Shown in pieces: positions 17,242 to 25,226 of a DNA stretch of 64,000 nucleotides (position 1 is the stretch's first letter; each line of letters begins with the position of its first letter). The stretch comes from Streptomyces sp. NBC_01241 (GTDB lineage: Bacteria > Actinomycetota > Actinomycetes > Streptomycetales > Streptomycetaceae): positions 124,001 to 188,000 of the forward strand of contig NZ_CP108494.1 in NCBI RefSeq assembly GCF_041435435.1, read 5' to 3'. The notes beneath the pieces are model-generated. The model was not told where the DNA came from, did no database searches, and worked only from the letters and a program-made list of their open reading frames with translations. Position numbers and translations under genes: made by a program.

Positions 17242-17561
17242 GGCTGATCGCGGCGGGCGCCGGCGCCGGTCCCGACCCCGCCCCGACCCGGCCCGGCGTC
17301 CCCACCCGGCTCGTCGTCCTCGGGATCGCCGTCGCGGCGCATGCCACGATTTCCCAGCTGATCTACGGCGGCTTCCTCATCAACGTTCACGCACCCATCG
17401 ACCAGGTCCAAGGCGGCGCGGAGATCATGTACTACGGCGGCGACATCGCCGAACTCCTCCTCGCCGCAGCCCTCGTCACCACTTGGCGGCCTGCCCGCCA
17501 CCGGCGCCAGGATGCTGATCGGCCGGTGCCCAGTGGCGTGGTCAGGACAGTCGCCGGCTGA
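17242..17561 (+). pseudogene. CtaG-like cytochrome oxidase assembly protein, C-terminal fragment
   Basis: The frame reads RLVVLGIAVAAHATISQLIY and QVQGGAEIMYYGGDIAELLL, ending in a membrane segment and a charged tail. This is the C-terminus of actinobacterial CtaG/CtaG_Cox11 membrane proteins (copper delivery to cytochrome oxidase). The first five or so membrane spans are missing. Mobile DNA (ISAzo13 and an unidentified segment at 17070-17240) replaces them. Confidence 0.6.
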
Positions 17562-17605
17562 CCCGGCCCGTCGCACCGATCCCACGGGCGTCGGTGGTCA
17601 CCCGG

Positions 17606-17690
17606 CAACCTGGACGATCTGCTGGCCCGGCTCGACCGACACACACCCGCCGACCGACAAGAAGAATCCTCCGTCGCCCTGGCAGCCTGA
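17606..17690 (+). pseudogene. C-terminal coding remnant (GNLDDLLARLDRHTPADRQ...)
   Basis: Twenty-eight codons of well-biased sequence, GNLDDLLARLDRHTPADRQE then ESSVALAA, end at TGA 17688-17690, directly before the left arm of a hairpin. Upstream, the frame is not coding. It is the tail of a lost gene that once used that hairpin as its terminator. Confidence 0.35.
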
Positions 17691-17722
17691 TCAACCCCCG
17701 AAGGACTTCCGGAGCTGACCAC
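17691..17722. terminator. Left arm of bidirectional terminator split by IS630
   Basis: This 32-nt arm pairs with 19148-19179 (29 of 32 positions). Without the IS the two arms would form a long hairpin with only a TA dinucleotide and one extra base in the loop. It starts one base after a stop codon on the plus strand. The other arm lies 29 bp past the stop of a minus-strand gene, so it was a terminator for convergent genes. Confidence 0.7.
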
Positions 17723-17725
17723 TTA

Positions 17726-19145
17726 GTGTCCCGCGCCGGAAATTGCGGCTGTAAGTCTGTAGGCTGTTTTCATGTCGCATCGGGGTCCGCGTGCTGTCGA
17801 GGTCGTACTGTCCGAGGAGGAGCGCGCTGAGTTGTCGCGTTGGGTGGGTGGTGGGGCGGGATCTCGTCCGGCTGAGCGCGCGCGGATCGTCCTGTCTTGC
17901 GCGGATGGCGCGTCAAGTTCCCAGGTGGCGGCTGACTTGGGCGTGAACGTGGCGACGGTACGCAAGTGGCGCTCCCGGTTCGTGGACCTACGGATGGCGG
18001 GCTTGGTCGACGAGCCGCGGCCGGGCCGGCGCAAGTCGGAGCTGGTACTCAGCAAGACCGAGCGCGCGCAGTTGACCCGCTGGGCGAAGCGGGCGAAGAC
18101 TGCGCAGTTCCTGGCGCTGCGCGCGAAGATTGTGCTGCGGTGTGCGGAGGGCAGGACGAACAAGCAGGTCGCCACCGAACTCGGGGTGGCGCAGGCGACG
18201 GTCAACCGCTGGCGGTCGAGGTTCGTCACCGGTCGCCTGGACGGGCTGATGGACGAGCGGCGTCCGGGACGGCCCCCGTCGATCCTGCTCGACCAGGTCG
18301 AGGACGTCGTCGTGGCGACCTTGGAGTCGACGCCGGGCAGGGACACACACTGGTCGCGCGCCTCGATGGCCAAACGCACCGGACTGTCGAAATCCACCAT
18401 CGGGCGGATCTGGAAGAGGTTCGACCTCAAGCCGCACCTGCAGGACTCCTTCAAACTCTCCACCGATCCGCAGTTCGTCGACAAGGTCGTCGATGTCGTC
18501 GGCCTGTACCACAACCCGCCCGAAAAGGCGGTGGTGCTCTGCGTGGACGAGAAGAGCCAGATACAAGCTCTGGACCGCTCCCAGCCGGTGCTGCCGATGA
18601 TGCCGGGCATGCCCGAGCGTCGCACCCACGACTACCTGCGGCACGGCATCACCAGCCTGTTCGCCGCCTTCAACATCGCCGACGGCACCGTCATCGGTGA
18701 ACTCCACCGCCGCCACCGGGCGATCGAGTTCAAGAAGTTCCTGGTCACGATAGACAAGGCCGTCCGCAGCGAGCTCGACGTGCACCTGGTGTGCGACAAC
18801 TACGCGACCCATAACACTCCAGAGATCAAGACCTGGCTGGCCAGGCACCCTCGCTTCCACGTGCACTTCACCCCCACCGGCTCGTCCTGGATAAACCAAG
18901 TCGAGCGCTGGTTCGGCCTGTTGACCGACAAGCTCATCCGCCGCGGCGTCCACACTTCCGTAAAGGCGCTGGAAGACGACATCAAAGCGTGGATCGCAAC
19001 CTGGAACGAGGACCCGAAGCCCTTCACCTGGACGAAGACCGCCGACGAGATCCTCAACTCACTCGCCGACTACCTCGCCAAGATCACCCCACCCAGCACC
19101 GAATCCTGACAAGAAAATAAGCTCGCCATTTCTGGCGCAGGACAT
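17726..19145 (+). mobile_element. IS630-family insertion sequence, copy 1 (intact)
   Basis: Inverted ends (RTGTCCYGCGCCRGAAAT) lie at 17726-17743 and 19128-19145, and TA dinucleotides flank both (17724-17725, 19146-19147). TA targeting is the IS630/Tc1 rule. The length is 1420 bp. A second, nearly identical copy lies at 28142-30843, interrupted by IS3. Confidence 0.85.
17772..19109 (+). CDS. IS630-family transposase
   Basis: The protein has 445 residues. Two HTH units come first ([20 protein letters not shown] and [20 protein letters not shown]), followed by a DDE domain: [17 protein letters not shown] (first Asp), [18 protein letters not shown] (second Asp) and [20 protein letters not shown] (Glu). 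All catalytic motifs are present. The start is the ATG at 17772. Apart from a rare substitution it matches the interrupted copy at 28180-30797. Confidence 0.94.
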   Translation: MSHRGPRAVEVVLSEEERAELSRWVGGGAGSRPAERARIVLSCADGASSSQVAADLGVNVATVRKWRSRFVDLRMAGLVDEPRPGRRKSELVLSKTERAQLTRWAKRAKTAQFLALRAKIVLRCAEGRTNKQVATELGVAQATVNRWRSRFVTGRLDGLMDERRPGRPPSILLDQVEDVVVATLESTPGRDTHWSRASMAKRTGLSKSTIGRIWKRFDLKPHLQDSFKLSTDPQFVDKVVDVVGLYHNPPEKAVVLCVDEKSQIQALDRSQPVLPMMPGMPERRTHDYLRHGITSLFAAFNIADGTVIGELHRRHRAIEFKKFLVTIDKAVRSELDVHLVCDNYATHNTPEIKTWLARHPRFHVHFTPTGSSWINQVERWFGLLTDKLIRRGVHTSVKALEDDIKAWIATWNEDPKPFTWTKTADEILNSLADYLAKITPPSTES

Positions 19146-19147
19146 TA

Positions 19148-19179
19148 GTGGTCGCGTCCGGAAGTCCTTCGGGGGTTGA
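19148..19179. terminator. Right arm of bidirectional terminator split by IS630
   Basis: This is the partner of 17691-17722 (29 of 32 complementary positions). It lies 29 bp from the stop of the minus-strand gene at 19208 and would have terminated it before the IS insertion. Confidence 0.7.
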
Positions 19180-19207
19180 CTGCAGAGTCGGTGTGGTGCC
19201 TCCCGTC

Positions 19208-19486
19208 TTACCGGATCGCCGCTGCATCTTTCCGAAGTTGCTCACGCCATACCGGCACCTGCGACTTCGGCTTCGCCGCCCCCGGCACTGACGACGTCTG
19301 CTCGGCCTGCCCGTCGGCGGCCGGCACTGTCCGGTCGGCGTGGTCGTGGCCATGCCCGGTCTTGTCCGCCGGGGCCAGCACCTCGCCGACCCGCGAGCGG
19401 GCAATGGCCCATTCCTTCCAGTCCCACTCGGCCACGGCCAGTTCAGCCTGGACGTCGGAGTCGCGCGGGACTATGGGCAAGGTCAT
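19208..19486 (-). CDS. Small hypothetical protein, unknown function
   Basis: The protein has 92 residues (MTLPIVPRDSDVQAELAVAE, then WDWKEWAIARSRVGEV). The middle is acidic and His-rich (ADKTGHGHDHADR) and the C-terminus charged (VPVWREQLRKDAAAIR). Coding bias is good. It is soluble with no membrane segment. It ends at the split bidirectional terminator. Not recognised. Confidence 0.55.
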   Translation of the reverse strand: MTLPIVPRDSDVQAELAVAEWDWKEWAIARSRVGEVLAPADKTGHGHDHADRTVPAADGQAEQTSSVPGAAKPKSQVPVWREQLRKDAAAIR

Positions 19487-19525
19487 GTGGGTCCCGTAGC
19501 GTCGGCGGTGCACAGGCCGATCACC

Positions 19526-19744
19526 ATGACTGCGGGGCAGACCATGAGGCGGACCGAGCACGCAATCGTGGCCATCGCCCTCGCGGCGCCCCTGGGGGTG
19601 ACCCGGCTCGGCGCCCCGGCCTCCGCGGATGCCGGGAACGGCACCGAGCGCGCCACTCCCTCCCAGCCCGCGTACCGCGTCGCCTTGCACGCAGACGTCA
19701 CCGGCACCCGCTGGACCGTCTTCCAACGTTGGGAGGAAGCATGA
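19526..19744 (+). CDS. Small secreted-like hypothetical protein
   Basis: The protein has 72 residues from ATG at 19526 (MTAGQTMRRTEHAIVAIALA). The N-terminus looks like a signal peptide (IVAIALAAPLGVTRLGAPASADAG) and the mature part is short. Its stop overlaps the start of the next gene (ATGA at 19741), so the two are coupled. A second Met (MRRTEH) is an alternative start. Not recognised. Confidence 0.5.
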   Translation: MTAGQTMRRTEHAIVAIALAAPLGVTRLGAPASADAGNGTERATPSQPAYRVALHADVTGTRWTVFQRWEEA

Positions 19745-20334
19745 GGGCAGAGATGGTCGCCGTGCTCGTGGCAGTCGTGGGTGTGGCCGGCACGCTTCTG
19801 GCCCCGATCACGACCGCATGGGTCAGTGCACGTACCCGGCTGCAGGAGTTCACCCTGCAGCAGCGGGCCGCCGAGATCACGCGCCAGGATGAGGAGCGCA
19901 GGACGGAGATCGAACGGAGGCGGACCACCTACATCGCTGTGAACTCCAGCACTCGGCTTTGGCGTATACGGCTCATGGAGGACCTTCGGGCTCTGCGTGC
20001 CGGCGAGATCGCAGGCGGGCATGCCGAGGAAGCGCGGATCGCCTTCCAGAACGACTACGCGCAGGCACAGATGCTGGTTCCGGATCCGGTACTGCACGCC
20101 TGCACCCAAGTGCGTGCGACTCTGGCCGACGCCCGAAAGCGGATGCTGAGTCTCGCGGCGGGCGACACGGAGTACGGGGACACCTGGGAGGTCCTCTACG
20201 AGTACGTGCTGGGCACCTGGGACCTGATCACCGAAATGCAGACGGCGATGCGCCGTGACCTCGGTATCACCGCGCCGGAGCTGCCGGACTCGGAAGGACG
20301 CCCAATCCCGCCGGAACCCGGCGATACGCAGTGA
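19741..20334 (+). CDS. Membrane-anchored coiled-coil protein, unknown function
   Basis: The protein has 197 residues. One N-terminal membrane segment (MVAVLVAVVGVAGTLLAPIT) is followed by a charged helix (QQRAAEITRQDEERRTEIER) and a helical domain. The plan is the same as the protein at 5456-6091. It is coupled to the upstream small gene by an ATGA overlap. Its 3' end overlaps the 3' end of the convergent XRE-type gene by about 68 bp, because that gene has lost its normal C-terminus. No function assigned. Confidence 0.65.
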   Translation: MRAEMVAVLVAVVGVAGTLLAPITTAWVSARTRLQEFTLQQRAAEITRQDEERRTEIERRRTTYIAVNSSTRLWRIRLMEDLRALRAGEIAGGHAEEARIAFQNDYAQAQMLVPDPVLHACTQVRATLADARKRMLSLAAGDTEYGDTWEVLYEYVLGTWDLITEMQTAMRRDLGITAPELPDSEGRPIPPEPGDTQ

Positions 20335-21028
20335 GGCGACGGCGCCTCTGAGGCGAGCATGCGGGCCAGATGGCGCGCTGGGCGGTTTGCGGGATGATCC
20401 CGAAGGCGACTGAGGGCAGAGACATCAGCTCCAGGAGCTTGCCGAGCTGGCCGGCCATCACCTCGGGGTCGCCGATCCGGTAGCGCAGGACGGCTTCTTC
20501 CGCCAGGAGCACGAAGCGGTGGTTGCCCTCGTAGATGACCCGGGAGCGGTCCAGGCGGGCGGTGGCGGCGTCTGCGGCGTCGTTGGGGGTGCCCTGGAAG
20601 GTGCTGATGGTCGAGAGCAGCGCGGTGGCGTAGGGGTGGGTCTGGAGCAGGCCGGGGACGACGTTGGAGCAGTAGACGCGGAAGAGGCTGGTGCGCTGGT
20701 AGAGCGGGACGGCTGATTCCTGGAACGCCTTGATGCCGCTTCGGTGCAGGCGTCTCCACTCCTGGTACATCTCGTTGGCTGTGCGGGATTCGGCGATCAG
20801 GTCCGCGGTGTGTTCGTCGGCGTCGCAGGCGCGGCACCACGCACGGATATCGGCGTCCGAGGGCAGGGTGCGGCAGTTCTCGATGCGGGATGCCTTGGAC
20901 TTGTGCCAGCCACACCGGTCCGCCACCTCGAACGACTTGAGACCGGCGTCCTTGCGCAGCCCCGTCAGGCGCCGGGCGAGGGCCGTGCGGGCGGCTTGCG
21001 CGGCCGAGGACGGGGAGGCGGTCGTCAT
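20267..21028 (-). pseudogene. XRE-family regulator with DUF5753, C-terminus replaced
   Basis: N-terminal HTH_31 (RLTGLRKDAGLKSFEVADRC, GWHKSKASRIENCRTLPSDA) is followed by the DUF5753 domain (LFRVYCSNVVPGLLQTHPYA, AVLRYRIGDPEVMAGQLGKL, SVAFGIIPQTAQRAIWPA). After IWPA the normal DUF5753 ending is replaced by an arginine-rich tail that reads antisense through the end of the convergent gene. The last 30 or so residues are therefore missing. It sits 28 nt after a DUF6879 gene, the usual partner in Streptomyces. Such pairs are transcriptional regulators of unknown signals. Confidence 0.7.
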
Positions 21029-21056
21029 GAGGTGGCGGCCCTTGGGTGTGCGTCGG

Positions 21057-21584
21057 TCAGATGCGGTAATCGGCGTGCGGGACGGCCAGTTCCCACACCG
21101 ACCGGAACGCCTCGGTGCACAGCTTGATCGCGCTGGGGTCTTCGGTGTGGTCGGGTTCGAGGGCCTGGCCGTCACCGGAGAAGACGTTCCAGCGCACGAC
21201 CTGGTCGTCGATGAGCCAGAAGTCGTTGCCGGGCAGTGCGAGCGTGGAGGCGCGGCGGCGGCCGAGCCAGCGGATCTCCTCGCCTGCACGGAGGTTGGCG
21301 TCGGTGATGGCGTGCTCGAATCGGATGTAGTCGGTGACGGGCTCGGACACGACCCGGGCCCGCAGGACCTTCACCCCGCGGGCGATGGTCCGCTCCACCA
21401 GCGGCAGCCATCCACTCCAGAACGCAGAGTTGTCCGCGGGCACGCTCCCGTCTCTCAGGAACGCGTCGTAGACCTCCCGTTCCTCCCCCACGGCGTAGAC
21501 GTCCCGCAGTTCCAGGTGCAGGGCGTGCTGCTGGGCGGAGTCGAGCAGGTCCTCAAAGCTGGGTGCCGGCGGCTTCTGCGGCAT
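21057..21584 (-). CDS. DUF6879-family protein
   Basis: The protein has 175 residues, full length for the family. Characteristic stretches are FEDLLDSAQQHALHLELRD, WLPLVERTIARGVKVLRARV, YIRFEHAITDANLRAGEEIR and LPGNDFWLIDDQVVRWNVFS. DUF6879 proteins occur next to DUF5753-type XRE regulators in Streptomyces, as here. Their biochemical role is not established. The start overlaps the upstream gene by 32 bp. Confidence 0.85.
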   Translation of the reverse strand: MPQKPPAPSFEDLLDSAQQHALHLELRDVYAVGEEREVYDAFLRDGSVPADNSAFWSGWLPLVERTIARGVKVLRARVVSEPVTDYIRFEHAITDANLRAGEEIRWLGRRRASTLALPGNDFWLIDDQVVRWNVFSGDGQALEPDHTEDPSAIKLCTEAFRSVWELAVPHADYRI

Positions 21585-21807
21585 CGCACGCCTTTCTGAT
21601 CTGCGGCACCATCCGGGCCGGGATACGGATGACCGTCTCGTCGTCCGCGGGCGGGCTGTCCTGGCCGCAGGCGGCCCGGGTGGCCTCGTCGACGGCCTTG
21701 CCCTGCAGGACCAGTTCCGGCCCCTCGGGGGTGTCGGTGTCCACCCACACCGCGGGGCAGTTCCCTCCGCCTGAGTTCGGGTCCGTGCCGAAGAAAAGTA
21801 ACGCCAT
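21553..21807 (-). CDS. Small hypothetical protein upstream of DUF6879
   Basis: The protein has 84 residues from ATG at 21807 (MALLFFGTDPNSGGGNCPAV, then WVDTDTPEGPELVLQG). It is an acidic single domain ending RIPARMVPQIRKACDAAEA and a few residues more. It is the first gene of a three-gene operon with the DUF6879 and XRE/DUF5753 genes. This type of protein often precedes DUF6879 in Streptomyces; its function is unknown. Confidence 0.75.
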   Translation of the reverse strand: MALLFFGTDPNSGGGNCPAVWVDTDTPEGPELVLQGKAVDEATRAACGQDSPPADDETVIRIPARMVPQIRKACDAAEAAGTQL

Positions 21808-21955
21808 GATCGCCTCCCGAGCGAGCCGGTTGCGCGTAGTTGCGCACCGACCGTCCCGCGCCGTGGTGTCGGGGGTCAAGGGCACAGACAGCACCGCGAC
21901 CGGTTCGTGTGACACCGAGGCCGGATCATCGTCGGCCTGTGCGACTCCAGGGGTC

Positions 21956-21992
21956 GGGCCCCGGGGACGTCATGGCTGATCCCCCGGGGCCC
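21956..21992 (-). terminator. Terminator after the FtsK-like fragment
   Basis: A perfect 11-bp GC-rich inverted repeat (21956-21966 and 21982-21992) with a 15-nt loop lies 25 bp past the stop of the FtsK-like remnant. Similar hairpins follow the other two minus-strand genes of this block (22432-22469 and 24222-24258). Confidence 0.65.
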
Positions 21993-22232
21993 GTGGTGTG
22001 TCCGACTCGGAGTCAGGTCAGTCCTCTTGGGCCGCCGTGGCGGCGACCCACGCGGTGGCTTCGGCGTTGGTCAGGAGCAGCACCTGCGTCTGGTGGGCGG
22101 TGAAGCCCTGGACGACGTGGACGCGGCCCGGGTGCGTGCTGCTCTTCGGCGCGGTGTCGATCTGCGGGGCCAGCCGGTCCCAGGTGCGGGTGGTGACCCG
22201 CCCCAGGGTCACGGTGGAGAACTGCTCGCGCC
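21970..22232 (-). repeat. Direct repeat copy A (partner 24236-24495)
   Basis: About 260 bp with many identical stretches to 24236-24495 in the same orientation. It covers the terminator loop and the last roughly 70 codons of an FtsK-like gene. Differences are spread over all codon positions, so the duplication is not recent. Confidence 0.7.
22018..22230 (-). pseudogene. FtsK-like protein, C-terminal fragment
   Basis: The frame reads EQFSTVTLGRVTTRTWDRLA, then PQIDTAPKSSTHPGRVHVVQ and TQVLLLTNAEATAWVAATAA to the stop. It is a close relative of the C-terminus of the gene at 24279-25103. The ATPase core is missing. It abuts another gene tail at 22209, so a deletion joined two remnants. Confidence 0.65.
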
Positions 22233-22412
22233 CTTCCGCGCCATGAGGTCAATCTCGGCTCTGGCGAAGAACGATCCCGGGGTGGCGAGGAACAGGCCCG
22301 GGTCGGTAGGTGACTGGTCGCCCGCGGTGTCGCGATGGCCCGGAAGGTTGCCGACGCCCTCGAAGTCCGGGAGCTGGCCGCCACGTGACGCCGGAGTCGC
22401 GCCGTCGTTGGA
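22209..22412 (-). pseudogene. Unidentified C-terminal coding remnant
   Basis: A frame with good coding bias reads LSNDGATPASRGGQLPDFEG, then VGNLPGHRDTAGDQSPTDPG and ARAEIDLMARKG, ending at 22209 inside the FtsK-like fragment. No start fits it. It appears to be a gene tail brought here by a deletion. Family unknown. Confidence 0.35.
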
Positions 22413-22431
22413 CAGCGCGACTCCATATGCC

Positions 22432-22469
22432 GGTGCCCTGGGGATGTTATGACCGATTCTCCGGGGCCC
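22432..22469 (-). terminator. Hairpin after the AlbA_2 gene
   Basis: An imperfect inverted repeat (ggtgccctggg versus ccggggccc region) lies 23 bp past the stop of the gene at 22492. The sequence around it is shared with the two other terminators of this block. Confidence 0.45.
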
Positions 22470-22491
22470 GTGGTGTCTCGTGGAGCGAGGC

Positions 22492-23760
22492 TCATTCTTC
22501 GTCGGTCAGAGCCTTAGCGAACAGCTCTTCGGAGTCGAGCGAGCGGAGCAGGGGGCCGATGAGCCTGTGGGTCACCGTGCCCGGTGCGTGATGCAGTTCG
22601 GCCAGGGTGGCGCCGGTGCTCTCCTCGTAGTTGTCGGCGCTGTACCTGTGGTTGCTGGGCCAGTGTGACTGTCCGGAGTACCTGCGGCGGCCGCGGAGCC
22701 GGTTGGCCCCGACCGCAACGGCCCAGTTCCCGTGGTAGCCCACGTCGTCGGAGACCAGGCGCATCAGCTCCAGCATGTGCCGAGTGAGGATGACGGCGCC
22801 GGAGTCGAAGAGGACCTGCTCCTCTTCGTTCTCCGACGCATGGCGCTGGAGGCCGTCGGAGAGGCGGGTCATGAAGAGGCGCAGGCCGCCATCCTCGAAG
22901 AGCTGGACTTCGATCACTTTCTCGTCGCCCCAGCTGCCGTCTGCGACGTACGTGCGGTCGGACTGGAGACTCGAGGAGCTGAGAGCCACTCCCCTGGCGC
23001 GCCTGTGCCCTTGGTGGGCATCGCTCAAGTCGGGGCTGAAGCCCTGGTTCGCGAGCGCTGCCCGCAGGCTCTGGTTCTCCTGGACACGACGGATCAGGGT
23101 GTGCAGCTGCATGTTCCAGTCTTGGGCACCAGTGATGGGCAGGCACAGGTCCCGTCGTCCGGCTGTGGGCTGGGCGACCAGGAAGAGGTGGGACTGGGCT
23201 CCGACGTCGCGCAGTGGGTCTTCGTCCATCTCCTTGCGCAGCAGGGTGAGGGTGTCGGCTTCGGCGTTGCGCCGGCGTGCGTGCAGTGTGACGACCTCGG
23301 CATCGCCCATCTGGTACTTCGTCTTGTCGCCGCGGCCGAAGTAGCGGTTGTCGACCATGTGCGGTGCGACGGGGCTGGCCGGGATGTGAACGACGAGGTA
23401 GCCGGTCCCGTCGTTGGCCGCCGAGCTGATCTCCTCGGTGAGGATGGTCAGGGGCGGGTCGGGGATGGTCCGGGCCACCTGCTCGATCTTTTCCGGCAGT
23501 CCGTTCAGGGGCTGGGGGGCGAGTTCGAAGGTGCGGCTCTCCTTGTTCTCCTGCACACCGATGATCAGGGTGCCGCCGTCGACGGCGAACGAGGACAGGT
23601 CGCGCGCCAGTTCCTTGTTGTCGCCCTTGCTGTTCGGGGCTTTCTTCAGGTCCAGGTGGTGGCTTTCCTCGAACAGGCCGCCGTCGACGGCGGCCTGGAG
23701 GTCAACCTCGGTCTTCGGTATCCACCGGGGGTTGTCGGAGGAGAGGTAGATCGATGACAC
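22492..23760 (-). CDS. AlbA_2 (Schlafen-like) domain ATP-binding protein
   Basis: The start is taken as GTG at 23760 (VSSIYLSSDNPRW; 422 residues), although the frame is open to 23826. The N-terminal AlbA_2 domain (about 25-150) shows ESHHLDLKKAPNSKGDNKEL (the E..xxDxK element), ARDLSSFAVDGGTLIIGVQE and the VHIPASPVAPHMVDNRYFGR segment. AlbA_2/Schlafen proteins act in nucleic-acid-linked regulation or defence; here the exact role is unknown. The C-terminal half is a helical domain I cannot name. It lies among FtsK-like genes of a presumed integrative element. Confidence 0.75.
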   Translation of the reverse strand: MSSIYLSSDNPRWIPKTEVDLQAAVDGGLFEESHHLDLKKAPNSKGDNKELARDLSSFAVDGGTLIIGVQENKESRTFELAPQPLNGLPEKIEQVARTIPDPPLTILTEEISSAANDGTGYLVVHIPASPVAPHMVDNRYFGRGDKTKYQMGDAEVVTLHARRRNAEADTLTLLRKEMDEDPLRDVGAQSHLFLVAQPTAGRRDLCLPITGAQDWNMQLHTLIRRVQENQSLRAALANQGFSPDLSDAHQGHRRARGVALSSSSLQSDRTYVADGSWGDEKVIEVQLFEDGGLRLFMTRLSDGLQRHASENEEEQVLFDSGAVILTRHMLELMRLVSDDVGYHGNWAVAVGANRLRGRRRYSGQSHWPSNHRYSADNYEESTGATLAELHHAPGTVTHRLIGPLLRSLDSEELFAKALTDEE

Positions 23761-23860
23761 TATGCGGTCCCGCTTCCCGTGATCCAAGGCCCAACACAGG
23801 CCGTAGCCCAGGCGGCTGAGCGCCAAGACTACGGAGGGGGACCGACAGTCGACTGTTCGT

Positions 23861-24118
23861 CTATTCCGGGCCAGGATCGCGCAGCGGGTTACGGTGCCTG
23901 CAGTCCCAGCACCTCACGGTCTCCGGGAGATTCTCGAATCGCGTGCCGGAGACGCCGAAGGATCCGTCGATGCGGAAGCCTCCGCATTCTTGGCACGGGG
24001 TGGCGTGGAAGGGCTTGTCGCAGCGGAAGCAGACGCCTTCCGCGCTGTTCTGGTCGAGGTGGGTAAGTCGGGTGTCTGCGCTGCCGCATCGCACGCAGAA
24101 CGCTTCCTGGGTCTTCAT
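23861..24118 (-). CDS. Zinc-ribbon protein
   Basis: The protein has 85 residues and four CxxC pairs (CVRCGSADTRL, CFRCDKPFH, CQECGGFRI, CWDCRHRN) that should bind two zinc ions in ribbon folds. It is small, basic to neutral and without membrane segments. It lies in the FtsK-like gene block, 100 bp upstream of the AlbA_2 gene. It could bind nucleic acid or be a protein adaptor; no closer call is possible. Confidence 0.75.
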   Translation of the reverse strand: MKTQEAFCVRCGSADTRLTHLDQNSAEGVCFRCDKPFHATPCQECGGFRIDGSFGVSGTRFENLPETVRCWDCRHRNPLRDPGPE

Positions 24119-24221
24119 GGTTCTGGTTTACCTCAGATCCGCGGCGACGTTCCCCCTGCTCCGCGTCCGGCACCCATACCGCAGCGGGCGGAGATCGTTG
24201 AGTCGGCGACTCCATATAGCC

Positions 24222-24258
24222 GGGCCCCAGGGAGGTCATGGCTGATCCCCCGGGGCCC
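24222..24258 (-). terminator. Terminator of the FtsK-like gene
   Basis: An inverted repeat gggcccc/ggggccc (24222-24228 and 24252-24258), extended by partial pairing, lies 20 bp past the stop at 24279 on the minus strand. It is shared with 21956-21992. Confidence 0.6.
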
Positions 24259-24495
24259 GTGGTGTGTCCGACTCGGGGTCAGCCCTCTTCGGCCGCCGTG
24301 GCGGCGACCCACGCGGCGGCTTCGGCGTCGGTCATAAGCAGCACCTGCGTCGGGTGGGCGGTGAAGCCCTGCACGACGTGGACGCGACCCGGGTGCGAGC
24401 TGGACTTCGGGGCGGAGTCGATCTGCGGGGCGAGCCGGTCCCAGGTGCGGGTGGTCACCCGCCCGAGGAGCACGGTGGAGAACTGCTCGTGCCCT
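24236..24495 (-). repeat. Direct repeat copy B (partner 21970-22232)
   Basis: This is the intact-gene copy of the roughly 260-bp repeat. It includes the last codons of the FtsK-like gene and its terminator loop. Confidence 0.7.
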
Positions 24496-25103
24496 CCCAA
24501 GCCGAGGGCGCTGTTGAGGGCGTGGCCGTGGTAGAAGACGTGGATGCGGGCCTCACGGCCCACGAAGAGGAGCTCGTGAAGGGCGTCGACGGCCGGGGAC
24601 GTCTTCGGGTCGCCCTTCTCCCGGACCGTGTCCCAGTAGCGGGCGAGCTTATGCAGGGTGTGGTCGGCGGCCTCGAACACCACCGTCAGGCGCGGCAGGT
24701 CGTCGGTGTCACCGTCCTGGTCGGTGTGGTCGATGCGGCGCTTCAGTTCGGCCTGGAGTCCGACCAAGGCGTCGTGGATGTCGGCGAGGTTGGTGCGGTA
24801 CGTCACCGTCGGCAGGGCACGCGCCCACTGCTGGGAGATCCGCTTGGTATCGAGGACCAGGGCGTGCCCGCCGTGGTGCAGGAGCTGGGCGGTCAGGGTG
24901 CGCAGGGTGGACGTGGTGCCGCCGCCGCTGCCGGAGCAGACCAGGACGTGCGGCGATTCGACGTCCAGGTCGACGCAGACCGGCTGCCCGTCAGGGCCGA
25001 TGCCGATCAGGATCTGGGAGGCGGGCAGCGCTGCGAGCTGTTCGCGGATGCCGGGGTCGGTGAAGCGCAGCAGCTCCGGGAGGGTGCTCTTCTTGTTCCA
25101 CAT
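24279..25103 (-). CDS. FtsK/SpoIIIE-like protein with degenerate Walker A
   Basis: The protein has 274 residues from ATG at 25103 (MWNKKSTLPELLRFTDPGIR). It has the layout of actinomycete FtsK/SpoIIIE-like transfer proteins: ILIGIGPDGQPVCVDLDVES, then HVLVCSGSGGGTTSTLRTLT at the Walker A position, ALVLDTKR and LPRLTVVFEAADHTL at the Walker B region. The Walker A Lys is replaced (GSGGGTTS), so ATP hydrolysis is doubtful. Full-length family members are longer. It resembles the remnants at 22018 and 25227. Probably part of a defective integrative element. Confidence 0.75.
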   Translation of the reverse strand: MWNKKSTLPELLRFTDPGIREQLAALPASQILIGIGPDGQPVCVDLDVESPHVLVCSGSGGGTTSTLRTLTAQLLHHGGHALVLDTKRISQQWARALPTVTYRTNLADIHDALVGLQAELKRRIDHTDQDGDTDDLPRLTVVFEAADHTLHKLARYWDTVREKGDPKTSPAVDALHELLFVGREARIHVFYHGHALNSALGLGGHEQFSTVLLGRVTTRTWDRLAPQIDSAPKSSSHPGRVHVVQGFTAHPTQVLLMTDAEAAAWVAATAAEEG

Positions 25104-25226
25104 GGTGCGGTGTTCCTTTTCTGTGCTGTGCCTGGTGAACCGGGTGTTCACCAGGACTGGGGGGGATCGTGTCGGCCGAAGCGGACAGGTCCGGTTCGCG
25201 GACGTCGGCGGTTGGGCCGGGGCGGG

